A stretch of 64,000 bases of DNA, taken from the NCBI RefSeq assembly GCF_000328475.2, contig NC_026482.1, positions 682,001 to 746,000 on the forward strand, read 5' to 3'. Under the pieces are notes generated by a model. It was not told where the DNA came from, searched no databases, and saw only the letters and a list, made by a program, of their open reading frames with translations. The translations under genes were made by a program, and so were the position numbers. This document shows positions 53,146 to 63,978 of the stretch, one piece after another. The first letter of the stretch is position 1, and the number at the start of each line of letters is the position of its first letter. The stretch is from Mycosarcoma maydis. Its lineage: Eukaryota; Basidiomycota; Ustilaginomycetes; Ustilaginales.

Positions 53146-54390
53146 ATGGGCGAGTGGAGCTTGAAGGTGCCGAGGCGAGGAACGAACGAGCTGTACGAAA
53201 AGCCAAGGCTCAAGTGGAGAAAGCTCGAGATGCTGTCAGCCGGTGGCGGGGTCGTTTGAGTTTCGTGGTCAGAAGTAAGGGAAAGATGGCGGAGCGGGTC
53301 GATGCTGAGGGTTGTGAGGTTGTGAGGTGATGAGGGAGGTCGAGCAAGTCTGATATGGCCAAAACCGCATCTGAGAGCGCTTGGGTAGTGTGATCAGTGT
53401 CGAGAAGTTTTGGCAATTTTTCTTTCTTTCTTCTCTGACTGTCACAAGTCTGAATCACGAATGTGAATGACGAGTCTGAGTCTGCAAAAGTGACACGCAT
53501 CTCAGAAAGTCACGAATGAAAGAAACACACTCATAAATAACCTTGGCACGTCAGATTCGTGATTTCGTGCGAGAATCCAGAATCACGCGTCATTATTGTA
53601 GCGTGTTACGCCGAATACATCTATCAAAAGAACACCTGTTGGAAAGAGAAAATCTTGTGGCCTTCACAATCACCAATCACGAATCTGTGCTGAGCATCCG
53701 TTGGTGACTGAGCTCTGACATCCGACTTCGAAAGGGAAAACGTACTTTGATTAGGCGGGCTGGTGAGTCGTACCACGCTGAAGATGCTTAATGCGAGTCG
53801 AAGATGACGGTATTGGAAGGATTTGCGTAGAGGGAAGGAGGGATAGATAGCTACAAGGAGCCAACAGCAACAAGCGTGAAGGCAGCTGATTGGTTTACCC
53901 CGCAACGCGAAGACAGAGCTTTAATTTTATGTATGCACAAATCACGAGTGTCGAACAGCAAACTATTCGTGATTCACGCTTGTGACTGTAGGGACAATGC
54001 CTTGAAAGTTGTCCTGGGGCAAGTGCAACCATTTGCAACCTTTCCACGCTGGCCGTCGCTTGTTGCAACATGCATCTGGTACAGTTGGCGATCGTGTGGG
54101 CTCTCATAGGCGAGCTTCAAAGCGCTCGTTTAGGCTTGTATGGGAGAGAGACTTGGTACTTGAACGGGACGACGACCGCTTTCAAGTCTTGGCAGAGGCG
54201 TGGCACTAAGCGAAGTGTATGATGACGACATGTTTACTCGTCTTTTTCCAGATAACTTGGTTAATCTCGGCTCAGTTGGTTGGAACACGTTTGGCTGCTG
54301 GACCGAATGCGCATTGGTGTTGAGAATGGCCACGGGCGATAGCCAGGAGTGGTAGTAAGCGAGGCTTGCGGTTGCGCTTTTCGAGCATTG

Positions 54391-54453
54391 CAATCACGAA
54401 TCACGAATCACGAATCACGAAGCACGAAGCACGAGTCACGAATCACGAATGGG
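54391..54453. repeat. nine-unit CGTGATT-family array
   Basis: Heptads CAATCAC, GAATCAC three times, GAAGCAC twice, GAGTCAC, GAATCAC, GAATGGG, all in register. The longest array in the window. Confidence 0.9.
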
Positions 54454-54504
54454 ATTTCAAATCAGGGTCCCGTGTCGATCTATGGGAACATGCTCGGTAA
54501 AGAC

Positions 54505-54546
54505 GATTCGAGAATCGAGAATCGTGAATCGTGAATCGTGAATCGA
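54505..54546. repeat. six-unit 7-bp array (GAATCGT)
   Basis: GATTCGA, GAATCGA, GAATCGT three times, GAATCGA in register. It is in the opposite orientation sense to the array 50 bp to its left. Confidence 0.88.
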
Positions 54547-55030
54547 ATCAAGGCGCGCGACCATTCGTGGTTGCCCTCGGTCGCGTGCGGTGTAGGATAG
54601 GATTGAAGCAGACAGCCCTTCTAACAGCTTGTCCAGAGAGGCGAAAGATGGGGCGATTTGGATGGAAAAAAAGGCAAGAAAGGAGATCCGATCGCGGATG
54701 GTGTGACAGAAAGGGGGAAAAAGCAAAGCTGTGCAGTGCAGTGCTGCGCTGCGCTGCAATGAGCGATCTCGAGTCACGAGTGTTTTGGTGTGCGCGTATG
54801 TGAGCGCAAGTGCAAGATTGAGCTAAGCCGAGCGAGTCGGAGTCCATTCACGTTGCAGAGTGGCGAGATGCAATCGTCCGTGTCGAACGCGTGCGCTCAA
54901 AGGCTTCTGACGCAAGCGTGAAGGCGGCGGGCCACCAAGTGAATCTGGAAAATCGGAAGCAAGCATTGCACGTTGGTAACGCGCACTCGTGACTGCTCTC
55001 TCGCCTGGCTAAGCTAGTTTGACGGCAATC

Positions 55031-55051
55031 AATCGTAAATCGTAAATCGTA
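55031..55051. repeat. 7-bp array (AATCGTA)
   Basis: Three perfect AATCGTA copies, then a slip of phase before AATCGTG. Confidence 0.8.
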
Positions 55052-55430
55052 AATTGAATCGTGAGTGCTGACTCGAGACGATTCACGAATCGTGCTCGCC
55101 CCTGCACAAACGCCCAACGCACGCACCATTCGTGATTGTGATTCATGATTCGAGACTCGTGACTGCACCTGTAACTCTGACGCTTTGCTCGACACAATTC
55201 ACGATTCGTGATGGTGATTTCTTGTTTGGACAAGCAGCCCCTTTTCCGCCATTTGCGCGACCCCTTGAAGATAGCTGGGACACACCCCCTTAACCCCCTC
55301 CATCTCAAGCTTAGCGAGCGCTGCCAATGGCTATGGTTACGCAATTCAGATTAGAGCATGTGCGATCAGAGCCAAGCCACGATAAGCCAGAGCGCCGATC
55401 GAGCACCTCCAGATACACACGTCGAGACTG

Positions 55431-55472
55431 ATTCACGATTCACGATTCACGATTCACGATTCACGATTGATG
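55431..55472. repeat. six-unit CGTGATT-family array
   Basis: ATTCACG five times, then ATTGATG, in register. Confidence 0.9.
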
Positions 55473-56008
55473 ATGGATTCGGTTTGACTCGATCGCGGTT
55501 GCGCCAGTTGCCGTGGTTGCGCGGCTTGACGGCGTAGTCAGCCAACACTCACGACTGAATCGGATCGGGTGACGCGAAAGCAAGCTTGTTCTGCGTGCAA
55601 TCGTGAATGGTGTTTGCCAACACAGTCTCAATTCTGATTTCTGAGTCACGATTGTGAGTGTGGGCTGTGGGCTAACTTATGGGCTGCTGTGCAAGTCACC
55701 GCGGTGAGCATGAGTGGAGATACACATTTGTGGCGCGCGTTGTAGCAGTCAGTCATGAGGCGAGGCGTAGAGTGATGCGACGAGCGAGCTAGCGGAAAGT
55801 GCGCGATGCGCTCAGTTCAAACAACACTGCTCCACTGCGTCGTGTCACTTTTGGGGACGGACGGTAGACTTGGCTGTTCCGCCAAGTGCGTGTGTGGTGT
55901 GCGTTCTTCGATGCTCAACACAGACACAGACACACATACTCTGAGGCTCTCACGATCCCCAGCTGAGCAATCGTGAATCGTAAATCTCGAAGACTCACGA
56001 CTCGACTC

Positions 56009-56036
56009 ATTCGTGATTCACGATTCGTGATTGTCC
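56009..56036. repeat. CGTGATT-family array upstream of HSF-domain gene
   Basis: ATTCGTG, ATTCACG, ATTCGTG, ATTGTCC in register, about 300 bp before the ATG at 56331. Confidence 0.8.
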
Positions 56037-56330
56037 CACACCGGTCCCACAGTTGGTGAGAGTTGCTGACTGGCTTCGTCCTCGCCCGCCGCCTTCGTCT
56101 CGATTTGGCTTGAGCCCCTTCTCTTCATCACCCCATCTCGCGTCTATCGCTCGCTCGCTCTTCTATTCTCTCACACTTACCAATTCAGTTGCACCCTTTT
56201 CCTTCGTCCGGACGGTGCATCAGACGCTCCGGCGTTTCTTCTGATCTTTCATCTTTCCCGTCACCGCCATCCTGGTCATTTGGCAAGCCCCCCTGCACAG
56301 CACTCTCTGCATTCACGCTCATCATCTGCC

Positions 56331-59081
56331 ATGTCGGTCGACACTGAGCCCCGCGCTCAACGCGCCAATACCCAGTCTTCCCCCACCTTCCGTCAGACTG
56401 GCTTTTCCGTACCGACCGCCTCGGCTCCAGCAACCAACGATGTCAATGCCCTTGCCGTCGCTCAACATGCGCTTTCACCCAAGATGCCATCCTCGAACTC
56501 GAGCTTGAATGCTGCGCTCCAAGCAAGACCAATCACCCTCTCCAAAGCTGGTCTTCCAGACGATGGTGATTCCGACATGGCCGAAGCTTTGCCCATTCCC
56601 GGCTCTGCAAACAAGTTTGATCCCGTGATCATCAAATCCCACACCTCGCGTTCTCCCAACGACATCCCCACCCCTCCCGATGCACCCTCGCTCGCACCTC
56701 ACAAAGCATCACAATCGCCTCACAGTGCAGCCGTGCGACTACCACCTCTGACCGCCAGCATGCTCTCGCCACGCTACTCGACCTTGCACGGCTCTAGCAT
56801 CTCGAGTGGTCCCACCTCGATTACCTCCAGCAACTGGTCCCCCAGCAGAAGCACCGACCCACATCTCTATTCGATCTCGGCAGGAAGAAAGTACAGCTAC
56901 ACTTCCTTCAACAAGCCTTCGCTCAGCACCTCGTTCAAGACCTCGGCCATGCGCATGCGCGGTCCTGCTCTCGACGATGACGAAGACGACGAAGACGACA
57001 GCTTCGGCAAGCCCGTCTCCCGCTACACACCAGGCTCAGCCACAGCCATCGATCGCTCAACAGCAGAGACAGGCATCGAACTCGATGGCGACGAGGTCTT
57101 TGCCTTCTCCAGCCCTTGCTTTGGTCCCAAAGAGCTGCCAAATGATGCCATCCCTTCCCCCGAGCTTCACGAGCCTGCTTCTCAGGCTGCTGCCAACCCC
57201 AACGCCATCATGAGCCCCAGCTGGGCCACTGCTTCGCTCGGCAAGCTCTCGCTAGGCGGAAATGAAGCAAGAGCCTCGCCTGGCTCCACCACTCCACGCA
57301 GACCCTCGCGTTCCCAGCATCATCATACCAACGGTGCTCTTTCGTCTTCAGCCGACGTTGCTGCTGCTGCAATCAAGCAGCGTCGTTACTCGTACAACAA
57401 GCACTCACGTCCCTCCTTTGCATCTCCCGGTCCCAGCAGCTTCACCTACTCTTCCAGCTTCGGCCGCGATCACCCGTATGCACGAACGCCCACCTCTTCC
57501 AGCTTGACCACCAGCCACCGTAAGCAGTCCAGGTCAAGATCGAGGTCTCGCTATGGCACAGAGGACGCCACCAACCGTTCCGTCGCTGCTGTCGACGACG
57601 ACGAGACCGACGAGGAGATGCGCATGGACGACGACGATGCTACCGAAGACGAGGCCGACTATGCGTACAGCGCTTCCTACCAGGCTCGCATGCGTCACAG
57701 CCTTGCGTCCAGGGGCGACGCCGCTCTTGGCAGCACGCCCTCTAGCTTTGGTGCCAATCCCTCGCATGCAAGCTTGGGTCTCACTTTCCAGATGAGTCCA
57801 GGCCACCCTTCCACGCTCACAAAGGGCCACCCTTTCGACGCCGCGCGTTCACCCGTCATGTCCAACGCCAACATCGCCGTCAGCCTCAGCCGACAGTACA
57901 GCTCCGACCGTCATTCCGTATCTGGTGGCCTCGCACCCCTTCGACACCACCCATACGCCACCAGCCCGTCGGCTACCACCGGTCCGCTCAGCGCATCCAT
58001 GGGCCTCGCCTATTCACCTGGTTCCAATGCACCACTCAACCGCCCAGCACATCGACGTGGAAGTAGTCTCAGCAACGGTCTGGCCGCTCCTGCCTACTCG
58101 GCCGGCGTCCTATCCACGTCACCACGATTCGGCAATGCTGCTGCTTCAGGTCGCAGCCCAGAAGAGGCCAGTGCCGACCGTCTTAGTCAGTCGCCTTACG
58201 GCGCTAGCTCGGGTTCCCCATACGCTGCTGGCGCTCGTGGACTCAACGGAACTGGAAGCTACTACGGCCCTGCCCAGAGCGCCGCGTATAGCCAGTCTCC
58301 TCGCTACTCGCAGAGCTACGGCGCACGCAAAGATTCGGCCGGATTTGCATCGACGCTCGCGTCGCACTTTGAAGGTCACGAACGATCCGACAGCTTGGCA
58401 AGTGAAGCGACCGAGGTCGGAGACGCTTCGCGCACAACCATGCGCAAGGCATCGGTGTCGAAATCAGCTGCAAGTGGCACACGCACGACGAGCAACACGA
58501 GCGCAACTGGCAACACAGACGAGACCGCCCAGGTCGCAGCGATCCGCGACAGGCTGGGCGGTGCCGCCAGCTGCTCGGCGTTTATCTCGAAGCTATGGCA
58601 TCTCATGATCAACCCGGATCAGTATAGCAAGTACATCCGATGGGACGAGGCGGGATCGTCCATCATCCTCTCGAGCGAACCCGACGTTGCCAACGAGTTT
58701 GCCGCCGACGTGCTGCCTCGTCTGTTCAAGCATGGCAACAATGCGAGTTTCATTCGTCAGCTCAACTTGTACGGCTTCCAACGCATTCCATCTTCGCGCT
58801 TGCTCGATGCAGCAGAGATGAAGGTGGCCGCCGCAAAACGTGCCGAGCTCGGCGGCGGTGGATCCTCGTCAACGCTCAACACGGCGGTGCAACTGTACGG
58901 AGCGCACTCTAGCTTTGCGCACCCACGATTCCTCAGGGGTCGGGAGGAGTTGCTACCCACCATGAAGCCAAGGTCGAGCAAAAAGCCCAAGAAGGCTGCC
59001 AACGGCGCTACGCCGCGCTCGCTCGAAGCCGATACTTCGCTCGGCGCTGATGAGACCGACGAGGACGATTTTGCCTTGTAG
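56331..59081 (+). CDS. protein with C-terminal HSF-type DNA-binding domain
   Basis: Predicted 916-aa nuclear factor. Residues 1-740 are Ser/Pro/Ala-rich and disordered, with an acidic patch (DDDEDDEDD) near 218 and another near 430. The heat-shock-factor fold is at about 745-890: FISKLWHLMINPDQYSKYIRWD, the recognition helix NNASFIRQLNLYGFQR, then FAHPRFLRGREELL and basic MKPRSSKKPKK. The wing between the recognition helix and FAHPRFLRG is longer than usual, with a Gly/Ser insert. The domain sits near the C-terminus and no coiled-coil trimer region follows, unlike canonical Hsf1. It is therefore more likely an Mga1/Sfl1-like or lineage-specific regulator than the heat-shock activator. The first ATG is 56331. 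Convergent with PRP6. Confidence 0.87.
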   Translation: MSVDTEPRAQRANTQSSPTFRQTGFSVPTASAPATNDVNALAVAQHALSPKMPSSNSSLNAALQARPITLSKAGLPDDGDSDMAEALPIPGSANKFDPVIIKSHTSRSPNDIPTPPDAPSLAPHKASQSPHSAAVRLPPLTASMLSPRYSTLHGSSISSGPTSITSSNWSPSRSTDPHLYSISAGRKYSYTSFNKPSLSTSFKTSAMRMRGPALDDDEDDEDDSFGKPVSRYTPGSATAIDRSTAETGIELDGDEVFAFSSPCFGPKELPNDAIPSPELHEPASQAAANPNAIMSPSWATASLGKLSLGGNEARASPGSTTPRRPSRSQHHHTNGALSSSADVAAAAIKQRRYSYNKHSRPSFASPGPSSFTYSSSFGRDHPYARTPTSSSLTTSHRKQSRSRSRSRYGTEDATNRSVAAVDDDETDEEMRMDDDDATEDEADYAYSASYQARMRHSLASRGDAALGSTPSSFGANPSHASLGLTFQMSPGHPSTLTKGHPFDAARSPVMSNANIAVSLSRQYSSDRHSVSGGLAPLRHHPYATSPSATTGPLSASMGLAYSPGSNAPLNRPAHRRGSSLSNGLAAPAYSAGVLSTSPRFGNAAASGRSPEEASADRLSQSPYGASSGSPYAAGARGLNGTGSYYGPAQSAAYSQSPRYSQSYGARKDSAGFASTLASHFEGHERSDSLASEATEVGDASRTTMRKASVSKSAASGTRTTSNTSATGNTDETAQVAAIRDRLGGAASCSAFISKLWHLMINPDQYSKYIRWDEAGSSIILSSEPDVANEFAADVLPRLFKHGNNASFIRQLNLYGFQRIPSSRLLDAAEMKVAAAKRAELGGGGSSSTLNTAVQLYGAHSSFAHPRFLRGREELLPTMKPRSSKKPKKAANGATPRSLEADTSLGADETDEDDFAL

Positions 59082-59340
59082 CAGACGTGCATCCTCTAGC
59101 CGTCGTGCCTCTACTAGCACGATTTCGCTTTTTCTATCTTTTGTTCTTCCTCGTTCTTTCTTGCATTGTTAGTCTTCTACGTCTTTGTGTTTTTGTTGAT
59201 CGTTTTCTTTTCGTCTTTGTTTTGCATGTTCAGCCTCTGCTTGATCTTTGTTCAGAACGGCCTGCGTTGCATGTGGTGTTACTCTTTGTTGTCTGGTGTG
59301 CCATGCAACAAGTAGACATTCATGATTTCGATGAGGGCCA

Positions 59341-62121
59341 TCACTTGAGCGGAACAATCTTGTCTGCTACCAACTTGAGCACGTCTACATTGGTGCGATC
59401 TTTGTACTTTGGATCTTTTCGTATCTGAGGCCAGAGTAGGCCGTATTTTGGCTTAGCGTCGAGGACGAGGGTATGAAGTGTGTCGATGTGATGCTGTGTG
59501 CCGTGTTGTTGTTCGAATTTGTACCAGATAGCGTAATGGTCGCCAATGTTTGGAGCGGCGTGGGTTGCGCGTTGGAACCATTTGCGAGCCTGAGCGGGTT
59601 TGCCCTCTAGCCAGAACTGTTGGGCTACGGTGGCGAGTACGTAGCTGTCATCAGCGGTTTTTCGTAGAGCGTCGGTCATTTTGGTCTTGCGACCTGCGCG
59701 CGGTTCGAGGGCGATGGCGAGAACCCAGAGCAGGCCGGAATCAGGGAGGACTTGAAGTGCGCGAGAGAGGAGCGTTCGGGCTTGCGTAGGATTCGGAGGA
59801 GAAGAAGAGAGCTCTATGGTGATGGATTCGTACCAGATGAGCGGTGACGAGGGATTCGAGAGGCGCGCACGTTCGAGCAGCGCGCGCGAGCGAATGGTGA
59901 GACCAGCGCATGCTTCCAGTCGAGCAGCGAGGATCCATAGCGCATCACAGTTGGGAGACCAACGTATTCCTCGGCCCAGATATTCTCGTGCTTTCTTGAC
60001 GCTCTCTTCGCCAGAGAAGAGGTGCTGAGAGAGCTGCGCTCCCATCATGTACAGCTTGGCGAATTGAGGGAATTGCACCAGCGCCTCATCGATCAACGAC
60101 AGAGCAGTAGAGGTATATCCGTGATCGCGCTCGAATTGTGCGCTCTTCATCCATACGCGTGCTGAACCCACCTCGACACGCGCGCGTTCAAGCAGCCGCC
60201 TGGCAGCTACCAGCTGTCCCTGGCTCGATTCGAGCTGTGCCGCAGCGAGCGAGATCTTCTCGCTCCCGATGTTGGCGTCAAACGCGCGGATGAGCGTTTG
60301 CCTCGCCGCGGCCGTGTCGCCCGCGTCGCGGTGGACAGTCGCCAAGGCAAGCCATAGATCTTCGGCTTTGGCACACGATGTCACTGCGCGTTCCAATAGC
60401 GCAATTACGTTTTCTTGGCTACCGTGCTGCTGCTCCAACGCTACAGCTTGTGTCCAGATCGCTGGTCGGTCGGGGAAGACGCGTAACGTATACGCCAGGA
60501 TACTCCTCGCCACCTCGACGCACCCTTTCTCTAACGCTGTTGCTGCATCCCCCACCCACACGGCGCGTCGATCCTCCTCGTCGACATCCAGCTCGATGGT
60601 TGCCTTGACAATCGCTCCACACACCATCGGACTACCTTGCCTCTCCACCTGCTCCGCTTCTGCCATCCACTGATCGCGCGACAACTCCACCCCAGCCTTC
60701 CTCAACGCTCTGACGGCAGCGACCACGGTCTTTTCCACCTTGACCTCATCCGCCTCGGTCTCTTCGATCAACCTCGCCGCTGCTATCCAGATCTCGTGAG
60801 AAGTCGGGATCGTCTTCCTCGCCTCGTTCAATACCTTCTTGGCCTCCTCCGGTGCGCTTAGCCTCGCTAACGCTAGCCACAGCTCGACGCTCAGCGGCAC
60901 AGCCGCCACCGCTCCACTGAGGAGAATCCTCGCATCCTCTGGGTTCTCCTCCAAATTGACCAGCTCCTTCCATAGCTTCACACTGGCAGGGATGTATTCC
61001 AGACTTTTTCGGAGGACGCGTTTTTTGCTTTCGCTATCGGTTTCCAGCTCGACCGCTTTGAGCCAGATGGGGACCGATTGAGAGACGTGTGCGATCGAGC
61101 GAGCGAGGATTACTTTAGCGTTGTCTTTTGTATTGAGCCGCGCCGCTTCGAGCCAAATATCTTGTGATCGTGGGCAGTGATCGCATCCCTGCTGAATGAT
61201 CTTGCGTGCATTTGACATTTTGCCTGCCACTTCTTCGACTCGCGCGGCTGCAATCCAGCCAGGCGCGTGAGAAGGGTTGGTTTTGATCACGGAATCTAGC
61301 AGGCTGCGCGCTTTCTTGATGTCTCCGATCTCGGCATCGCTCTTGATCACTGTGGACGAAAGTTCGGTGAGGTATCCTTTCGGATCGATCGAGGTAGCTG
61401 TGCCAGAGGCCGAGGCTTGATCTAGCTGATGTGACAAGATCTTGTTTCTTGCTTCACCAATTTCGGTGAGCGAAGTAATCGTTCCTCCGGCGTCCTGGTC
61501 AGCATCTTGCATCTGGTCCGGAGTGAGCGCCGACACTACGGCGTTCCTATCGCGATTTCCGACCAGGATCGTATCCGAGATGGCAAACGAGCGCGTATTG
61601 CGCGCTTCTCGTTTCGCTGCTGCCTTGCGCCGCTTGCCCGTGACGCTTCCGGATTCGGTGAGCGCAGCCCACTGGTCTTCTGTGACACTACTAAGCCCAC
61701 GTTTGAGATCGGCGAACTGGGCGCTGATCAGTGGCTTTTCTGCTCTCGCCCTGTCTCTCTCTTCCTTCTGGCGAGCTTCTCTGAACTTCTTGCGGCGTGA
61801 GTCCATCTTTGCATCGACAGCTTCCCAAATCCGATCCGCCTCTTGGTCGTCCTTTTCGTACACGGCGCCGGCGAACAAGCCAGTTTCGTTCTCTGGATCC
61901 TGGAAGCGTGCCTGCTCTTCGTCACCCGGTCCATCATCGTCGGGGTCATCGGCGTCGTCCGCATTGCCGTTCGACCTGTGCTCGGACGAGGAAGCGGTCA
62001 GACGAGCAGGTCCGATATCCGCTCGTGTCGTGAATCCCGAAGCACCACGTCCGAGACCCGCGACGTAGCCGGCGGGTGCCTGCATGGACAGAAACGCGAG
62101 TTTGTTGGGCTTGTCCGACAT
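59341..62121 (-). CDS. PRP6: pre-mRNA splicing factor Prp6 (U4/U6.U5 tri-snRNP)
   Basis: Predicted 926-aa splicing factor that bridges U5 and U4/U6 in the tri-snRNP. The N-terminal PRP1 domain is clear: KLAFLSMQAPAGYVAGLGRGASGFTTRADIGPAR, then FQDPENETGLFAGAVYEKDDQEADRIWEAVDAKMDSRRK. From about residue 240 to the end the chain consists of HAT/TPR-like helical repeats, for example IWLEAARLN, IWLKAVELE, LWLALARLS, IWIAAARL, LWLALATVHRDAGD and LWILAARLEACAGL. A conserved C-terminal PKYGLLWPQIRKDPKY segment is present. Length matches the family (yeast 899, human 941). The ATG at 62121 is the first in frame. Confidence 0.95.
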   Translation of the reverse strand: MSDKPNKLAFLSMQAPAGYVAGLGRGASGFTTRADIGPARLTASSSEHRSNGNADDADDPDDDGPGDEEQARFQDPENETGLFAGAVYEKDDQEADRIWEAVDAKMDSRRKKFREARQKEERDRARAEKPLISAQFADLKRGLSSVTEDQWAALTESGSVTGKRRKAAAKREARNTRSFAISDTILVGNRDRNAVVSALTPDQMQDADQDAGGTITSLTEIGEARNKILSHQLDQASASGTATSIDPKGYLTELSSTVIKSDAEIGDIKKARSLLDSVIKTNPSHAPGWIAAARVEEVAGKMSNARKIIQQGCDHCPRSQDIWLEAARLNTKDNAKVILARSIAHVSQSVPIWLKAVELETDSESKKRVLRKSLEYIPASVKLWKELVNLEENPEDARILLSGAVAAVPLSVELWLALARLSAPEEAKKVLNEARKTIPTSHEIWIAAARLIEETEADEVKVEKTVVAAVRALRKAGVELSRDQWMAEAEQVERQGSPMVCGAIVKATIELDVDEEDRRAVWVGDAATALEKGCVEVARSILAYTLRVFPDRPAIWTQAVALEQQHGSQENVIALLERAVTSCAKAEDLWLALATVHRDAGDTAAARQTLIRAFDANIGSEKISLAAAQLESSQGQLVAARRLLERARVEVGSARVWMKSAQFERDHGYTSTALSLIDEALVQFPQFAKLYMMGAQLSQHLFSGEESVKKAREYLGRGIRWSPNCDALWILAARLEACAGLTIRSRALLERARLSNPSSPLIWYESITIELSSSPPNPTQARTLLSRALQVLPDSGLLWVLAIALEPRAGRKTKMTDALRKTADDSYVLATVAQQFWLEGKPAQARKWFQRATHAAPNIGDHYAIWYKFEQQHGTQHHIDTLHTLVLDAKPKYGLLWPQIRKDPKYKDRTNVDVLKLVADKIVPLK

Positions 62122-62723
62122 CTTGTGGCGCGAAAGTGGCGTCAAAGACGGCGCCAATCAACGCTGCAGTGCTTGACACGTCCGTGTTGGTCGTGTCTGC
62201 GTTCCAAGAAAGCGTGCAATGGAGTCGAGAAGAGTGAAGAAATCGTCACAAACACACACAACGCAGCCGCAGCCATTCTGATTCACGATTCAGCCACGAG
62301 CAAACGTATCGAGTCGGGTTGCAAATTCCTCCACATTCACAATTCACGATTTACAGCGTTGAAATTTCACAGCCGCGAGCACAGCACAGCGCAGTCCAAG
62401 TCACAGTCACGAGTCACAGTTGTGAGTTGCAAGTGTACGTTTTGTGAGTCTCAGAGCTTCAGTGCTCGACGCTCGCTGCAGGATTCTGTGGCTCAGGGTC
62501 CAATGCGTAGGCGATGAGGCTGCGACTGCGGCTGCGTGTTGGCTTGTCTACTTTGTTGGCATACGTGACAGCTTATCCAAGGCAGACGATCGACTCGATC
62601 ATAGAAAGAGAAATCAGAAGAGAGCCAGATGGTTTGCAATGCGATGCGATGAGGTAATGGTACAGAGACAGAGGGACAGACTACATTGGAGGGTGGTTAT
62701 GGCGTGGTCGAAATCGAGCAAAG
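62122..62723. other. intergenic region PRP6 / Derlin
   Basis: Promoter side of PRP6 and downstream of the Derlin stop. CGTGATT words lie near 62280 and 62336, with GTCACGAGTCAC near 62408. No gene seen. Confidence 0.5.
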
Positions 62724-63569
62724 TCATTGCGCTCCAACAGGAGGGTCAAGCAGCCGGATGCTGATCGAAGCAGAGCAACCAAAGATCAAGTTCGTATCCT
62801 GTCATCTGAATCAGTCTCGTGTCTCGTGCCTGCGAACAGACTCGTTCAGATTGGCTGATCTTACAGGAAAGCAGGAGTCGCCAAAACATTCCGACCGCCT
62901 GATCGAAATTCTTTTGGCCAGATGTCGACGAGAAAGTAGTCTGTCACCGTGCAAATGCAGATCAGCAACCACGTGTAAGTAAGAGCAGCACTCCCGTTAA
63001 GACGGTATGAGAAAGAACAAAGACGTACAGAGGTGTCCCACAGCGATACCGCTGATGTCGCCCATTACGGCCCTCAAGCTACCATGGAGCAGCCAACCGA
63101 AGATCACCAGACTCCACGGCAGATACGGTGCACTAATGACCAACAGGCCAAACAGGCTGAGTCGTACATGTCTGTTACGTCTGGACCAGATATAGACCAG
63201 TACAAACGCCAATGGTGATCCCAAAAACGGCTGCGCGGTCAGCGGCGAAAGCATGAGCAAGCACGTGGCTGCAAACATCAGCAGCACCACGTACGCTGCT
63301 CTACCACCGCTTCTGCCGCCAAACGAGTTCTCTTCGAGCATCCGTGAATACCGCATGAAGAAAAACAGGTGGAACACAAAATCGAGCCCGAGAGGTCCAA
63401 AGTAGATGAACGTCGTCAGCAGACGCCACACTTGAAACTTGCGGAAGACGAGCGCGGGCGTGTAGAAGAGTTGGTACGACGAGATGGTGTGCGTGTGTTC
63501 GAGCAGTGCTGTTGCGAGCGTTAGCGCGCCCCAGGCGCCTGTGATAGGAGGTATTGATTCAAAATCCAT
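62724..63569 (-). CDS. DER1: Derlin (Der1-like ER membrane protein)
   Basis: Three exons on the minus strand, 63029-63569, 62865-62940 and 62724-62760, give 217 aa. Introns of 88 bp (GTACGT..CAG) and 104 bp (GTAAGA..CAG) restore the Derlin signature GHLYYFLVDIWP and then NVLATPAFLIRLLD before TGA. Derlins are multi-spanning rhomboid-like pseudoproteases that help extract misfolded proteins from the ER for proteasomal degradation with Cdc48 and Hrd1. Visible features are PPITGAWGALTLATALLE, FQVWRLLTTFIYFGPLGLDFVFHLFFFMRYSR in pieces, the hydrophobic helices, and the conserved GHLYYFL. The C-terminus is short with no SHP box, so it is closer to Der1 than Dfm1. Unspliced reading would stop after GHLCTSLFFLIPS, cutting off the conserved end. 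Confidence 0.9.
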
Positions 63570-63978
63570 GGCTGCTATGCGCTGCTACGCGTCAAGAAGA
63601 GGTTCAAAGTGTTGTTGCTAGTGGTCGAGGAGAAGAGGAGCAAAGCGGTCACGCTTGTTGAGAAAGCCAAAGTCGTGAGAGTGAGTCACGAGTGAGTATT
63701 CACGATTTGACGTGGAGGTTGTCAGTCGCGAGTCTCACATCTGTACAACGTTTCTTTCAAGATGTTAGATCAATCAGTTAGCCCCGCCGGTGTCTTGGTG
63801 TGTGCACGTTGGACCGGACATCCGAATCCGCGATTCGCGAATCGCGATTCGGGTGCGTTTAGACTCATTTCTCGTCAAGTCATCTACCATGGTTACTCTA
63901 CTTAGTATATTAAGGTAGCAGCCAATCATCCTCGCAACGTTGCCATCACCATCTCCATCCTCGCTCGGCTAGTTCCCA
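63570..63978. other. right-edge intergenic region
   Basis: CGTGATT-type words lie near 63698 and a nested palindrome CGATTCGCGAATCGCGATTC near 63832. A weak TATA-like and CCAAT-like arrangement at 63905-63930 precedes an ATG at 63979. Confidence 0.4.

Larger units (their letters stand above)
52935..56330. other. 3.4-kb gene-free region, densest repeat-word cluster
   Basis: No supportable gene. The first part is the leader and promoter of exportin-T with a GTT/GTG triplet run at 53103-53145. From 53450 to 56040 CGTGATT/AATCACG words are dense, including arrays at 54391-54453, 54505-54546, 55031-55051, 55431-55472 and 56009-56036. ACTCGTGACT is at 54985-54994 and 55155-55164. The last 250 bp are pyrimidine-rich and probably the promoter of the HSF-domain gene. 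Confidence 0.55.

Noticed and set aside
52935..53213. N-terminal extension of exportin-T through an Asn/Thr-rich tract
   Set aside because: The frame is open but contains no ATG before 52934, so the tract is more likely untranslated leader.
54391..55472. CRISPR-like array or telomere repeat
   Set aside because: Units are 7 bp without spacers, and the sequence is not the TTAGGG type; it is eukaryotic intergenic DNA.
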